Shown here in pieces: positions 51,972 through 60,254 of a stretch of DNA of 64,000 nt (position 1 is the first letter of the stretch; each line of letters begins with the position of its first letter). This DNA comes from Streptomyces cacaoi (GTDB lineage Bacteria; Actinomycetota; Actinomycetes; Streptomycetales; Streptomycetaceae). The translations under genes and the position numbers were made by a program. Under the pieces are notes generated by a model. It had not been told where the DNA came from. It searched no databases and saw nothing but the letters and a program-made list of their open reading frames with translations. The stretch lies in contig NZ_BJMM01000002.1 in the NCBI RefSeq assembly GCF_006539165.1, positions 124,001 to 188,000 on the forward strand. The letters are read 5' to 3'.

Positions 51972-52433
51972 TCAGATCCGGCCGAGCAGCCCGTCCTGTC
52001 CGTCGGCCAGGGGCGCGGCCAGGGGCAGCGGGACGAAGCGGCAGCCGAAGCGCAGACCGGCGTCCGCGTCGGTGCCGCGCACCGTGTGCTGCCAGGTGTC
52101 CGCCGTGCGGCGGCCCGCGGACAGCAGGAAGAAGGTGGTGTGCCGGGCCTGTCCGGTCTCCGGGTGCGGACGCTCGTCGGCGCCGAGGGCGCGCACCACC
52201 CGCGTGTCCGTCAGCCCCGTCTCCTCCTCGACCTCGCGCAGGACGGCGCTGCGGAGGTCCTCGCCCGGGCGCACCCCGCCCGCCGGAACCTGGGTACCGG
52301 CGCCGGGCGCTCCGAGATGGTCGAAGACGAGCAACTCGCGTCCCCCGTCCGTGCGTCGGCGCACGACGTACGCCGCCACCCGGATCCGCGGGGCACCGGC
52401 CGCCGCCGCGTGTGCCCCGCCGGGCCCGGTCAC
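51972..52433 (-). CDS. Nudix hydrolase
   Basis: 153 residues. The Nudix box is complete: GGVRPGEDLRSAVLREVEEE followed by TGL, at about residues 46-68. Family members hydrolyse nucleoside diphosphates linked to another group; the substrate is unknown. The start GTG 52433 overlaps the HAD gene stop (TGA inside GTGA), so the two are translationally coupled. The longer frame reaching 52610 would run antisense through the HAD end and is rejected. The 31-bp spacer to the convergent GntR gene contains a GC-rich stem. Confidence 0.87.
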   Translation of the reverse strand: MTGPGGAHAAAAGAPRIRVAAYVVRRRTDGGRELLVFDHLGAPGAGTQVPAGGVRPGEDLRSAVLREVEEETGLTDTRVVRALGADERPHPETGQARHTTFFLLSAGRRTADTWQHTVRGTDADAGLRFGCRFVPLPLAAPLADGQDGLLGRI

Positions 52434-53128
52434 CGGGCGCCGACGAGCACGCGCAGGTCCGGCACGGTGCCGTGGGTGGCGTCCGCCAGCCAGGACTCCG
52501 GTGTCGGGCCGCCGGTGTAGCCGAGCACGGGCATGCCCGCGGCCAGCGCCGCCCGGACCCCGGCCGGGCTGTCCTCCACCACGAGGCAACGCGCGGGCGG
52601 CGCACCGCACTCGGCCGCCGCGTGCAGGAACAGATCGGGCGCCGGCTTGCCCTCGGCGACGTCCTCAGCGCTGAAGATCCGGCCGGGGAAGCGGTCCCAC
52701 AGCCCGGTGGCCGTCAGCGAGTGCCGGATACGGGAGTGGCTGCCGCTGGAGGCGACGCAGTAGGCCGTGCCCCGGGCGTCCAGCGCGTCGAGGACCTCGG
52801 GGACGCCCGGCATGGTGTGCGGCGCGGCGTCGAAGGCGGCGGCGACCCGAGCGCGGTAGTCGTCCAGCCAGGACGCGTCGACGGGCACGGTGGCGTGCCG
52901 GCGCACCTCGGCGAGCAGATACGGCTCCGGGGTGCCGAGGAACAGCTCGCGCACGTCCTCGGGGGTCAGCGGCCAGCCCACCTCGGTGGTCATCGCGGCG
53001 ACGACCCGGGGCCCGATGCGCTCGGTGTCGACGAGGACACCGTCGCAGTCGAAGATCACCAACTCGGCGGCGGCGAGCGCCTCGACGGCGGACGCGGTCG
53101 GCGGGTGCGGTCGTGAGGGGGAGGTCAT
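52430..53128 (-). CDS. HAD-superfamily phosphatase (phosphoglycolate/beta-phosphoglucomutase-like)
   Basis: 232 residues. The nucleophile motif is LVIFDCDGVLVDTERIG with Asp27 and Asp29. Motif II is CVASSGSHSRI, motif III is GKPAPDLFLHAA and motif IV is CLVVEDSPAGVRAALAAGM. The alpha-helical cap is inserted at about 45-105. Variants of this kind dephosphorylate small sugar phosphates or act as mutases; the substrate is not readable. ATG 53128 follows a GGGG-containing leader. It is coupled to the Nudix gene. Confidence 0.9.
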   Translation of the reverse strand: MTSPSRPHPPTASAVEALAAAELVIFDCDGVLVDTERIGPRVVAAMTTEVGWPLTPEDVRELFLGTPEPYLLAEVRRHATVPVDASWLDDYRARVAAAFDAAPHTMPGVPEVLDALDARGTAYCVASSGSHSRIRHSLTATGLWDRFPGRIFSAEDVAEGKPAPDLFLHAAAECGAPPARCLVVEDSPAGVRAALAAGMPVLGYTGGPTPESWLADATHGTVPDLRVLVGAR

Positions 53129-53208
53129 CGGGGCGGCTCCTCGATCGCGCGGCGCAGGCAGGCGGCGCGCTCCGGCCCGCCGCGCCCCCAACCCCATCAC
53201 ACGCGCCG

Positions 53209-53257
53209 GGCCCGCTCGCCCGCGCCCCGGTGCGCGGGGGCGGGACGCGAGCGGGCC
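53209..53257 (-). terminator. Hairpin downstream of alpha/beta hydrolase gene
   Basis: A perfect 11-bp stem (GGCCCGCTCGC with GCGAGCGGGCC; 53209-53219 and 53247-53257) with an additional inner GC-rich stem. It lies downstream of the minus-strand hydrolase stop (53279) and upstream of the HAD gene start. Confidence 0.7.
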
Positions 53258-53278
53258 AGGCGCCAGGAGAAGCGCGCC

Positions 53279-54538
53279 TCAGCGGGTTCCGGCGGCCTCG
53301 GTGATCTCCCGGGGTGTGGTGCCGAGCCACCAGTCCGGGTGCGCCGTGCCGTCGGTGACGGAGCCGTCGCGCCGGACGTAGTGACGCACGTCGCGGCCGG
53401 GCTCCTGGAGGCCGCCGTTCAGGGCGCGTTCGACCCACTCGGCGCCGAACCGGAAGACCTCGGCGGCGGTGCCGCCCAGCGGGTGGAACTCGTCCTCGTA
53501 GACCCGCATCTCCTTGGGGGCGCGGATGCGCTCGTAGGTGGCGAGGGCCTGTTCCAGCCGGGTCAGTTCGTCGAACTCGCCGATGCCGATCAGGACGGGC
53601 CGGGTGATGCCGGTGACGAGGTCGCCGAGCGGCATCCGGGCGGCCAGCTCGCGGTCGAAGTGCTCCTCGTCGGTGTACCCGGACATGTACATGAAGTTGC
53701 TCTTGAAGCTGGGCTGGGCCCTGTTGAAGATCGTGTCGAAGTCGCCGGTGACCCCCTCGAAGGAGGCCAGCGCCGCCAGGCGCGAGTCGGTGGCGGCGGC
53801 ACGCAGGCCCCAGTAGCCGCTCATGCTGATGCCGAACATGCCGATGCGGTCGGCGTCGACCTCGGGAAGCTCCGCGAGGAAGTCGAGGTAACGGCTCAGC
53901 GCACGCTCGTAGTTGGTCAGATCGACGGTGAGGCCCGTCGCTCGGGACTCGCCCTGCCCCGGGCCCTCGATGGAGAGCGCCACGATGCCGCGCGAGGTGT
54001 AGTAGCGCTCGGCCGCCTGGATGTAGTCCTCCTTGATCATGTCCATCCCGGGCCCCAGGAGCACGGCCGGGGCTCCGCGGACCTCGCCGGCCGGCAGGTG
54101 CAGCAGGGCGTGGATGTGCTGGCCCTCGAAGTCCAGGACGACGCGGCGCACCCGGCCGTCGCGGAGTGCGCCGAGGCGCGCGACACAGTGGTTGGTGTGC
54201 TCGCGGAAGGCGGCCTTGCGCGGGTCGTCCGCGTCGAAGATCGAGTACTGGGCGCGGCCCCACATCACCGCGGCCCGCAGATAGAGGTCGGCGGCGGTCT
54301 GTGCGAAGCCCTCCGCGTCGTGGTGGGCGGCGCGCTGTTCGGTCTGGCCGGCGATGGTCGCCCAGGCCTTCGGCAGCATGGCGCCGCTCTTGACCAGGGC
54401 GAAGACCTTGTCGAAGTCGGTGTGGTCGTGGCCGAGCTGCTCCAGGGTGCCCTTGGCCTCGGGGTGCAGCGCGTCGAACCCGCCCTGCGCGAGGGCGATG
54501 TCCAGGCTCCAGCTCTGTCCGACGGAGCGTGCGGTCAT
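53279..54538 (-). CDS. Alpha/beta hydrolase (FrsA/DUF1100-like)
   Basis: 419 residues. An N-terminal helical region (1-130) precedes the hydrolase core. Candidates for the triad are Ser238 in GMFGISMSGYWGL, Asp323 in IGEFDELTRLE and His352 in YEDEFHPLGGTAAE. The oxyanion region is LGPGMDMIKEDYI. The architecture resembles 2,6-dihydroxypseudooxynicotine hydrolase and FrsA-type enzymes that cleave C-C or ester bonds in cyclic or aromatic breakdown products. AAGGAGAAG precedes ATG 54538. It is divergent from a MarR gene with three AAGTACTT palindromes in the spacer, so it is probably induced by a phenolic or related compound. Confidence 0.87.
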   Translation of the reverse strand: MTARSVGQSWSLDIALAQGGFDALHPEAKGTLEQLGHDHTDFDKVFALVKSGAMLPKAWATIAGQTEQRAAHHDAEGFAQTAADLYLRAAVMWGRAQYSIFDADDPRKAAFREHTNHCVARLGALRDGRVRRVVLDFEGQHIHALLHLPAGEVRGAPAVLLGPGMDMIKEDYIQAAERYYTSRGIVALSIEGPGQGESRATGLTVDLTNYERALSRYLDFLAELPEVDADRIGMFGISMSGYWGLRAAATDSRLAALASFEGVTGDFDTIFNRAQPSFKSNFMYMSGYTDEEHFDRELAARMPLGDLVTGITRPVLIGIGEFDELTRLEQALATYERIRAPKEMRVYEDEFHPLGGTAAEVFRFGAEWVERALNGGLQEPGRDVRHYVRRDGSVTDGTAHPDWWLGTTPREITEAAGTR

Positions 54539-54602
54539 GGCTCTTCTCCTTTTGACGGTGTGGTCCCGGTCCCGGTGTGCGGTGCGTTCTCCCACGCTGA
54601 GT

Positions 54603-54612
54603 TAAGTACTTA
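54603..54612. promoter_or_regulatory. MarR operator-like palindrome O1 (hydrolase side)
   Basis: TAAGTACTTA, a perfect 10-bp palindrome, 65 bp upstream of the hydrolase start. Two further copies sit on the MarR side. Confidence 0.8.
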
Positions 54613-54669
54613 CCTATTGGGTGGGCGCCGACGGGCCACCGGGCGGGGCCCGTGGTGCGCGAGCATTGG

Positions 54670-54694
54670 TAAGTACTTATCTATTAAGTACTTG
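54670..54694. promoter_or_regulatory. MarR operator-like palindromes O2 and O3
   Basis: TAAGTACTTA at 54670-54679 and TAAGTACTTG at 54685-54694, 15 bp apart, in a clearly AT-rich stretch. The 15-bp spacing places the two sites about one and a half helical turns apart. They lie 75-99 bp before the MarR start. Confidence 0.8.
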
Positions 54695-54768
54695 AGATAC
54701 GCTGGCTGTCAAACAGAGCCCGGGGCGCACATGCCCGACGGCTCCGGAGATCCCCAGGGAGAAGGGTC

Positions 54769-55224
54769 ATGACCAGCACCGACGACGCCCGCCGGCAGGA
54801 GGCTCTGGCCGAGCTGTCCCGTGCCGCCTACAGCCTCAGTGCCGCCGACGCCCGCCTGCGCGGCCGGGCCACCCGCACCCCCGGCGCCCTGTCCCTCACG
54901 CATGCGCGGGCCCTGCGGGTGCTCGCCGAGCGCAGTCCGCTCTCGATCGCCGAACTCGCCGCGGGCGTCGAGACCACCAGCGCCGCCGCGACCCAGCTGG
55001 TCAACGGTCTCGCCAAGGCCGGCTATGTCGACCGGGAGCCCGATCCCGGCAACCGCCGCGCCGTCCGGGTGAGCCTCACCGCACGGGGGCGCGCCCGGCA
55101 CCGCGAGCGCGAACGGCTCCTCGCCGACTCCTTCGCCGAGGCCCTCCCTCATCTGAGTGCCGACGATCTCGCCGTCGCCACCGATGTCCTCAACCGTCTG
55201 AGCGGAATCTACGACGAGTTGTAG
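54769..55224 (+). CDS. MarR-family transcriptional regulator
   Basis: 151 residues with the winged helix-turn-helix of MarR proteins: LTHARALRVLAERSPLSIAE, AAGVETTSAAATQLVNGLAK, AGYVDREPDPGNRRAVRVSL with the wing, then C-terminal dimerisation helices. It is divergent from the alpha/beta hydrolase. Three copies of one palindrome in the spacer fit autorepression plus repression of the hydrolase. ATG 54769 follows AGGGAGAAGGGTC. The inducing ligand is not known. Confidence 0.92.
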   Translation: MTSTDDARRQEALAELSRAAYSLSAADARLRGRATRTPGALSLTHARALRVLAERSPLSIAELAAGVETTSAAATQLVNGLAKAGYVDREPDPGNRRAVRVSLTARGRARHRERERLLADSFAEALPHLSADDLAVATDVLNRLSGIYDEL

Positions 55225-55335
55225 CGGGCGCCGCCGAACTCTCTTGCTGGCTTGCGTAATTCCTGAACTCTCGCCGATGCTGTCGGCGTCGGTACCCACG
55301 GGGTGCCCATGGGACGGCGGTGAAGTGAGGGTGAA

Positions 55336-55554
55336 GTGATGAGGCGTGAGGCGGCGATTCTCTCCGGCGGGCCCGCCGCCGGGCTGCGGGTGACGGTGAC
55401 CGGCCGGCCGCCCGTGCTCCAGGTGGCGTGGCCCTGCGAGGTGGAGGCGGCGGACGAGCAGAGCCCCCGCGTGGTGGCACTGTATGTGTACCGGCGCACC
55501 TCCTTCGCCCCCGAGGAGCCCCTGCGTTACGGCTTCGACGCGGCCAGCCCGTGA
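55336..55554 (+). CDS. Small conserved hypothetical protein
   Basis: 72 residues (71 if ATG 55339 is the start). The sequence reads MRREAAILSGGPAAGLRVTV, then GRPPVLQVAWPCEVE, VVALYVYRRT and PLRYGFDAASP. I recall short actinobacterial proteins with this ILSGGPAAG...YVYRR...LRYGFD pattern, but no function. No membrane segment or signal peptide. GTG 55336 and ATG 55339 share GAGGGTG upstream. Composition and codon use look coding, unlike overlapping frames. It follows the MarR gene on the same strand with 111 bp between. Confidence 0.65.
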   Translation: MMRREAAILSGGPAAGLRVTVTGRPPVLQVAWPCEVEAADEQSPRVVALYVYRRTSFAPEEPLRYGFDAASP

Positions 55555-55596
55555 GCGGGCGGGAGCGGCGCCCACCTGCGGTTCTCGGCTATCCTT

Positions 55597-55610
55597 CTAC
55601 AGTTCTGTAG
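55597..55610. promoter_or_regulatory. Perfect palindrome upstream of TerD gene
   Basis: CTACAG-TT-CTGTAG is a perfect 6+6 inverted repeat in a local AT-rich patch about 93 bp upstream of the TerD start. It contains TACA-N4-TGTA, a shape reminiscent of penicillinase-repressor/CopY-type operators. No matching regulator lies in the window. Confidence 0.5.
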
Positions 55611-55702
55611 TAGAGGGCTGTGTGCGCCGTGGCTGCCCTCGCGTGCCCGCGCACGGCGCGCGGCACCACGGTGCGCGAGGACCGCGAGTCCGAAGGAGAC
55701 AG

Positions 55703-56890
55703 ATGGGCGTCACCCTCCCCAAGGGCGGCAACGCGTCGCTGAGCCGGCAGGCACCCGGCGTGCGCAACGTGCGGGTGGAGATCGGATGGCAGGCGGCCGA
55801 CGGGTACGACCTGGACGCGAGCGCGCTGCTGTGCGGGGCGTCCGGACAGGTCCTGTCGGACGAGCACTTCGTGTTCTTCAACAACCCGCGCAGCCCCGAC
55901 GGCGCCGTCCGGCACGTGGGCAGCGACGGCGGCGGCACCGGCGCGGGTGACCGGGAACACCTGGAGGTGGATCTCGACCGGCTGCCGGCCGAGGTCGAGA
56001 AGGTCGTCTTCCCGGTCTCGCTGTACGAGGCCGCCCGACGCGGCCAGAACTTCGGCCAGTTGACCGGCGCGTACATCCGCGTCTCGGACGGCGAGGGGGC
56101 GGGCGAACTCGCCCGCTTCGACTTCCACGAGAACGCCTCGGCCGAGACCGCGATGATCGCCGGTGAGCTCTACCGGCGGGGCGCCGAGTGGAAGTTCCGC
56201 GCCGTGGGCCAGGGGTATGTGGCCGGACTGGCCGGTATCGCCCAGGACTTCGGCGTCGACGTCCTGCGCGAGACCGAGGAGGACGCCGGGGCCCCGCAGC
56301 AGACCGCCGCCTCCGCATCCCCCGCGTCCCCCGCGCCCGCGCCGTCCGTCCCCGTGGGCCCGGCGGCGTCCACCGCGCCGCCGCCGCAGCCGCCCGCACC
56401 GCCCGCCGCGGCCCCCGTGCCGCCCCCGCAACCGGCCGCACCGCCGGCCAACCCGCAGCCGACACCCGGGAGTTCCTCCATGACCTGCTTCTTCGACCCC
56501 CACCACGGCCCCGGGACGACCCCGGTGACCTGGTCGCCGCAGTGGGGCGTCCCGCGGCAGATCCAGGCGTGCGATCCCTGCGCGCAGCGAGTGCAGACCA
56601 CCCCGCCGCCCTTCTACACCGCGCCGCAGGCGGGCTACCCGCAGCAGGGCTACCCCCAGCCCGGCGGATACCCGCCCTCCGGCGGCTATCCGCAGCCGGT
56701 GCAGCAGGGCTACCCCGACCAGCAGGCGGGCGGCGGTGGCGGGCAGCGCCGCTTCGGCATGGGCGCCGTCGCCGGTGCCGGTGCGGCCGGCTTGGTGGGC
56801 GGCGCGCTGCTCAACGAGGCGCTGAGCGACGACGAGCCCGACGTCACCATCAACCAGTACTACGAGGGCGACGAGTACGAGTTCGAGTGA
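55703..56890 (+). CDS. TerD-domain protein with Pro-rich linker and C-terminal Gly-rich segment
   Basis: 395 residues. Residues 1-190 are a TerD (tellurium-resistance/stress) domain: MGVTLPKGGNASLSRQAPGV, VEIGWQAADGYDLDASALLC, VFFNNPRSPDGAVRHVGSD, DREHLEVDLDRLPAEVEKVV and DFHENASAETAMIAGELYRR. The calcium-binding Asp/Asn residues of TerD are present (YDLDAS, NNPRSPDG). A Pro/Ala linker (190-260) follows, then a Cys/His segment (TCFFDPHHGPG, QACDPCAQRV) that may bind zinc. GYPQ repeats (about 310-340) lead to a Gly/Ala-rich hydrophobic stretch (MGAVAGAGAAGLVGGALLNE) and an acidic end. GAAGGAG precedes ATG 55703. Confidence 0.88.
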   Translation: MGVTLPKGGNASLSRQAPGVRNVRVEIGWQAADGYDLDASALLCGASGQVLSDEHFVFFNNPRSPDGAVRHVGSDGGGTGAGDREHLEVDLDRLPAEVEKVVFPVSLYEAARRGQNFGQLTGAYIRVSDGEGAGELARFDFHENASAETAMIAGELYRRGAEWKFRAVGQGYVAGLAGIAQDFGVDVLRETEEDAGAPQQTAASASPASPAPAPSVPVGPAASTAPPPQPPAPPAAAPVPPPQPAAPPANPQPTPGSSSMTCFFDPHHGPGTTPVTWSPQWGVPRQIQACDPCAQRVQTTPPPFYTAPQAGYPQQGYPQPGGYPPSGGYPQPVQQGYPDQQAGGGGGQRRFGMGAVAGAGAAGLVGGALLNEALSDDEPDVTINQYYEGDEYEFE

Positions 56891-57032
56891 GCGTGCCCGG
56901 TGGCCCGCCGGGTAGTCTCCGGCGGGTCGCCGCCGCCCCGAGCCGCCGTCGAAAGCAGGCGACGGCCGGGGCGCGGCGGCCGTCGAGGGCGGCACCGGCC
57001 CGGCGCCGCCCGGGAGCACGGAAGGTCAGCCG

Positions 57033-57692
57033 ATGAGCACCACACCCGACCGGCCGCCCGTCGAGCGGGACCCGGTGGCGCTGGCGGCCCGGGCCCGCGA
57101 GCTGCGGGACCGGCCGGGGCGCGCACTGCTCGGACTCACCGGCCCGCCCGGCGCGGGCAAGAGCACCCTCGGTGCGGCGCTGGTGCAAGAACTCGGGCCC
57201 GGCGCCGCACTGTTGCCGATGGACGGCTTCCACCTGGCCAACTCCGTACTGGCCGCGCTCGGCCGCGCCGACCGCAAGGGCGCGCCCGACACCTTCGACG
57301 GCGCCGGCTACGCCGACCTGCTGCGCCGGCTGCGGGAGGCGGCCGGCACGGAGACGGTGTACGCGCCGCGTTTCCACCGGGAGTTCGAGGAGTCGTACGC
57401 GGCGGAACTGGCCATCGGCCCCGACGTCCGGCTCGTCGTCACCGAGGGCAACTATCTGCTGCTGCCCGAGGAGCCCTGGGTGCGGGTGCCGCCGCTGCTC
57501 GACGAGGTGTGGTACCTCGACCCGGACGAGGAGTTGCGGCTCTCCCGGCTGGTGGCACGGCACATCTCCTTCGGCAGGGCACCCGAGCAGGCCCACGCCT
57601 GGGCGCACGGCACCGACCAGGCCAACGCGGTGCGGATCGCCGCCACCCGCCCGGCCGCCGATCTCGTCGTCCGGCCTGCCCCGCGGGGGTGA
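57033..57692 (+). CDS. P-loop nucleoside/nucleotide kinase (uridine kinase-like)
   Basis: 219 residues. The Walker A motif is GLTGPPGAGKSTLGAAL (residues 37-45 core), and PMDGFHLANSVL follows as the family Asp/His substrate motif. GAPDTFDGAGYADLLRRL, YAPRFHREFEESYAAELAIG, VVTEGNYLLL and the late basic region (LSRLVARHISFGRAPEQAHA) complete a uridine-kinase/PanK-like fold. Family members phosphorylate nucleosides or small sugars such as fructose. ATG 57033 is the annotated start; no strong ribosome site is visible but GGAAGG lies 12 nt upstream. It converges with the Rieske oxygenase gene. Confidence 0.85.
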   Translation: MSTTPDRPPVERDPVALAARARELRDRPGRALLGLTGPPGAGKSTLGAALVQELGPGAALLPMDGFHLANSVLAALGRADRKGAPDTFDGAGYADLLRRLREAAGTETVYAPRFHREFEESYAAELAIGPDVRLVVTEGNYLLLPEEPWVRVPPLLDEVWYLDPDEELRLSRLVARHISFGRAPEQAHAWAHGTDQANAVRIAATRPAADLVVRPAPRG

Positions 57693-57727
57693 CGGGCGGG
57701 CCGGGCCGCGCGGCCCCGCCCGCCGTC
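57691..57727. terminator. GC-rich bidirectional hairpin between kinase and Rieske genes
   Basis: An interrupted stem pairs GACGGGCGGGCC-type sequence with CCCCGCCCGCCGTC. It fills the 39-bp gap between two convergent genes. Confidence 0.65.
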
Positions 57728-57731
57728 GCGG

Positions 57732-58871
57732 TCACGCCAGCCGGTCCGTCACCCAGGCGTGGAACTCCCCGATGTGGTGCTCGCTGGGCACCAGCAGGCC
57801 GCCGTCCCGGTAGGCACGCGAGGACATGGCCGGCTGTGTCCGCTCGCAGGCCGCGAAGTCCTGCGCGTTGACGCGGTGGAACAGCTCGACGGAGCGGGAG
57901 ACATCGGCGCCCGAGCCGACGACGTCCGGCGCGTACAGCCAGTCGCACTCGACGATCGTGCGGTCCTCGGCCACCGGGAACATCCGGTGCAGGATGACAT
58001 GGTCCGGCACGAGGTTGAGGAAGACCTGGGGGCGGATGGTGAGCGCATAGTAGCGGCGGTCGTGGGAGTCCGGCACACCCGGCAGCCGGCCGAACCCGGC
58101 GCTGCCGTCCACCGTGAACCCCTCGGCCTCGGCGGCGAACTCCGGCCCGTGCCCCACGAAGTACTGGGCGGCGAAGCCGTCCGCGAACTCCGGGAGCACC
58201 TCGGTGAGTTCGGGATGGATCGTGGCGCAGTGATAGCACTCCATGAAGTTCTCGACGATGAGCTTCCAGTTGGCCGCCACGTCGTAGGTGTGCCGCCGGC
58301 CCAGCGCGAGATCCTCGACACCGTAGTGGCCGATCACCTCCGGGCCGCCCAGCCGGTCGGCGACCGCGCGGACGACCGTCTCCTCGAAGGACGGCGGCTG
58401 ACCGGCCAGGCACACCCACGCACAGCCCAGCCACTCGCGCAGCGCGACGGAGTGCAGCCCGAGCCCGGAGCGGTCCACGTCCGGCATCCGCGCCAGGTTC
58501 GGCGCGGCGGTCAGCCTGCCGTCCAGGTCGTAGGTCCAGGCGTGGTACGGGCACTGGAGCGCACGGCGGACCTCACCGGACTCCTCGGTGCACAGCCGGG
58601 CGCCGCGGTGCCGGCAGACGTTGAGGAAGGCGCGCAGTTCGCCCCGCCTGTTGCGGGTGATCAGCACGGACTCGCGGCCGACGGAGACGGTGCGGTAGGC
58701 ACCGGGCCGCTCCAGATCAGCGGAGCGGACCGCGCAGAACCACTCCTGCTCGAAGATGCGTTCCTGTTCGCGCCGGAAGTTATCCGGGTCGGTGTAGCGG
58801 TGCCCCGGCAGGGTGGCGATCAGGCTGCCGGGCTGCTCGGTCCCCGTCTCCGGGGTCGTCGGCACGGTCAT
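57732..58871 (-). CDS. Rieske non-heme iron oxygenase, probable glycine betaine demethylase (GbcA-like)
   Basis: 379 residues. The [2Fe-2S] Rieske motif is Cys86-x-His88 ([12 protein letters not shown]) and Cys107-x2-His110 ([14 protein letters not shown]). The mononuclear iron site has His214 and His219 in [16 protein letters not shown], with an Asp ligand later. The N-terminal ENFRRE-type start and ECYHC wording match betaine/stachydrine-type alpha subunits (GbcA). The reaction is O2- and NAD(P)H-dependent demethylation of glycine betaine to dimethylglycine plus formaldehyde. It is last in the cluster and overlaps the sarcosine oxidase gene by 4 nt. The reductase partner (GbcB) is not in the window. 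Confidence 0.87.
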   Translation of the reverse strand: MTVPTTPETGTEQPGSLIATLPGHRYTDPDNFRREQERIFEQEWFCAVRSADLERPGAYRTVSVGRESVLITRNRRGELRAFLNVCRHRGARLCTEESGEVRRALQCPYHAWTYDLDGRLTAAPNLARMPDVDRSGLGLHSVALREWLGCAWVCLAGQPPSFEETVVRAVADRLGGPEVIGHYGVEDLALGRRHTYDVAANWKLIVENFMECYHCATIHPELTEVLPEFADGFAAQYFVGHGPEFAAEAEGFTVDGSAGFGRLPGVPDSHDRRYYALTIRPQVFLNLVPDHVILHRMFPVAEDRTIVECDWLYAPDVVGSGADVSRSVELFHRVNAQDFAACERTQPAMSSRAYRDGGLLVPSEHHIGEFHAWVTDRLA

Positions 58872-60064
58872 CGCGCGGTCTCCTCCAGTGCGTGCTCCTC
58901 GGCCGCGGCCGGTGCCGCGGACCGCCTGCGCGGGTCGAACAAGGTGATCGGATGCCCGGTCGTGCCGTCCTGCACCAGATCGGCGACGATCTCCCCGACG
59001 ACGGGCACGAACTTGAAGCCGTGCCCGGAGAAGCCGCAGGCCACCGTCACCGCGTCCGGATGGACCGGGTGCCGGGCCAGCACGAAGTGCTCATCCGGTG
59101 TGGTGGTGTACATACAGGTGACGGCCTTGCGCAGCCGGCCCGGCAACCGCGGGATACGGGGCCGCAGCTGGGCCGCCATCGCCGCCACCTCCTCGTCGTG
59201 GACGGTGCGGTCGATGGTCTGCGGGGTGCACACCGAGCCCTTGCGGAAGAACGCCACCTTCGCGCCGCCCTCCGGGCCCTCGATCGCCGGGAAGCCGTAG
59301 ATCTGGGTGCCCTCGGCGTCCTCCCACACATAGACGGGCTGCCGCTCCGGGTCGAACGGGCCGGTGCCGCCGTGCGGATGGAACCAGTACATGATCTGCC
59401 GCTCGACGGTGAAGGGCACCCCGACGTCCGCGAGCAGCTCCGGGGCCCAGGCCCCCGGACAGACGACCAGATGCTCCGCGGTGTGCACCTCGTCCGCGGT
59501 GTACACGCGTACGCCGCGGCCGCCCTCCAGCACCTCCCAGCGGACCGCCGGCTCCTCGAAGCGCAGATCGGCGCCCGCGCCCAGGGCGAGCTGGATGTGC
59601 GCGGCCACGGTGGCCTCCGGGCGTACCAGCCCGGCCCGCTGTTCGTACAGCGCCCACTCGTCCTCGGCCGGGGTCAGCGTCGGGAAGCGGCGCCGCACCT
59701 CGGCCGCGTCGAGCACCTCGTACGGCAGGTCCCACTGCCGGGCCGAGCGCAGACTGCCCGCGAAGACCCGGCTGCCGGAGTTGCCGATCATCGTGCCGCC
59801 GCACAGCGTCGCGATACGGCGGCCGGTGTCCCGCTCCAGCTTCTCGAACAGCTCGTAGGAGCGCAGCAGCAGCGGCACGTAGGCCGGGTCCTCGAAGTAC
59901 GCCTGCCGGATGATGCGTGAACCCCCGTGGCTGGAGCCCCTGTTGTGGGCGGGGCCGTACCGCTCCAGCCCGAGGACGCCCAGGCCACGGGCCGCCAGAT
60001 GGTGGGCGGCGGCGCTGCCCATGCCGCCCAGGCCGATGATGATCACGTCGTGGGTTGCCGCCAT
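58868..60064 (-). CDS. solA: Monomeric sarcosine oxidase / N-methyltryptophan oxidase-type flavoenzyme
   Basis: 398 residues. The dinucleotide-binding motif is [20 protein letters not shown], and [20 protein letters not shown] follows. The covalent flavin attachment cysteine is Cys317 in [17 protein letters not shown], at the equivalent place of Cys315 in monomeric sarcosine oxidase. The C-terminal motif is [18 protein letters not shown]. It oxidises sarcosine to glycine, formaldehyde and H2O2. By context it is the last step of betaine demethylation; the SolA alternative (N-methyltryptophan) shares this signature and cannot be excluded. ATG 60064. It is coupled to the Rieske gene. Confidence 0.9.
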   Translation of the reverse strand: MAATHDVIIIGLGGMGSAAAHHLAARGLGVLGLERYGPAHNRGSSHGGSRIIRQAYFEDPAYVPLLLRSYELFEKLERDTGRRIATLCGGTMIGNSGSRVFAGSLRSARQWDLPYEVLDAAEVRRRFPTLTPAEDEWALYEQRAGLVRPEATVAAHIQLALGAGADLRFEEPAVRWEVLEGGRGVRVYTADEVHTAEHLVVCPGAWAPELLADVGVPFTVERQIMYWFHPHGGTGPFDPERQPVYVWEDAEGTQIYGFPAIEGPEGGAKVAFFRKGSVCTPQTIDRTVHDEEVAAMAAQLRPRIPRLPGRLRKAVTCMYTTTPDEHFVLARHPVHPDAVTVACGFSGHGFKFVPVVGEIVADLVQDGTTGHPITLFDPRRRSAAPAAAEEHALEETAR

Positions 60065-60254
60065 GCGGACCTCCTGATTCCTGGCCCTCCCCGCCGGGGA
60101 GGACGTGACGGCGCCTCCCGGGGGAGGAGGTGAGCGGATGCGCGGAAGGGCGGCGCAGCGGGGTGCGCCCGCCCCGAAGAGGACGTGCCGGGGCGGCTCC
60201 CCGGCGGGGCCGCAGCGGGAGCGGCTCCGCCGGGGAGACCAGAGCGAGAGGCGG

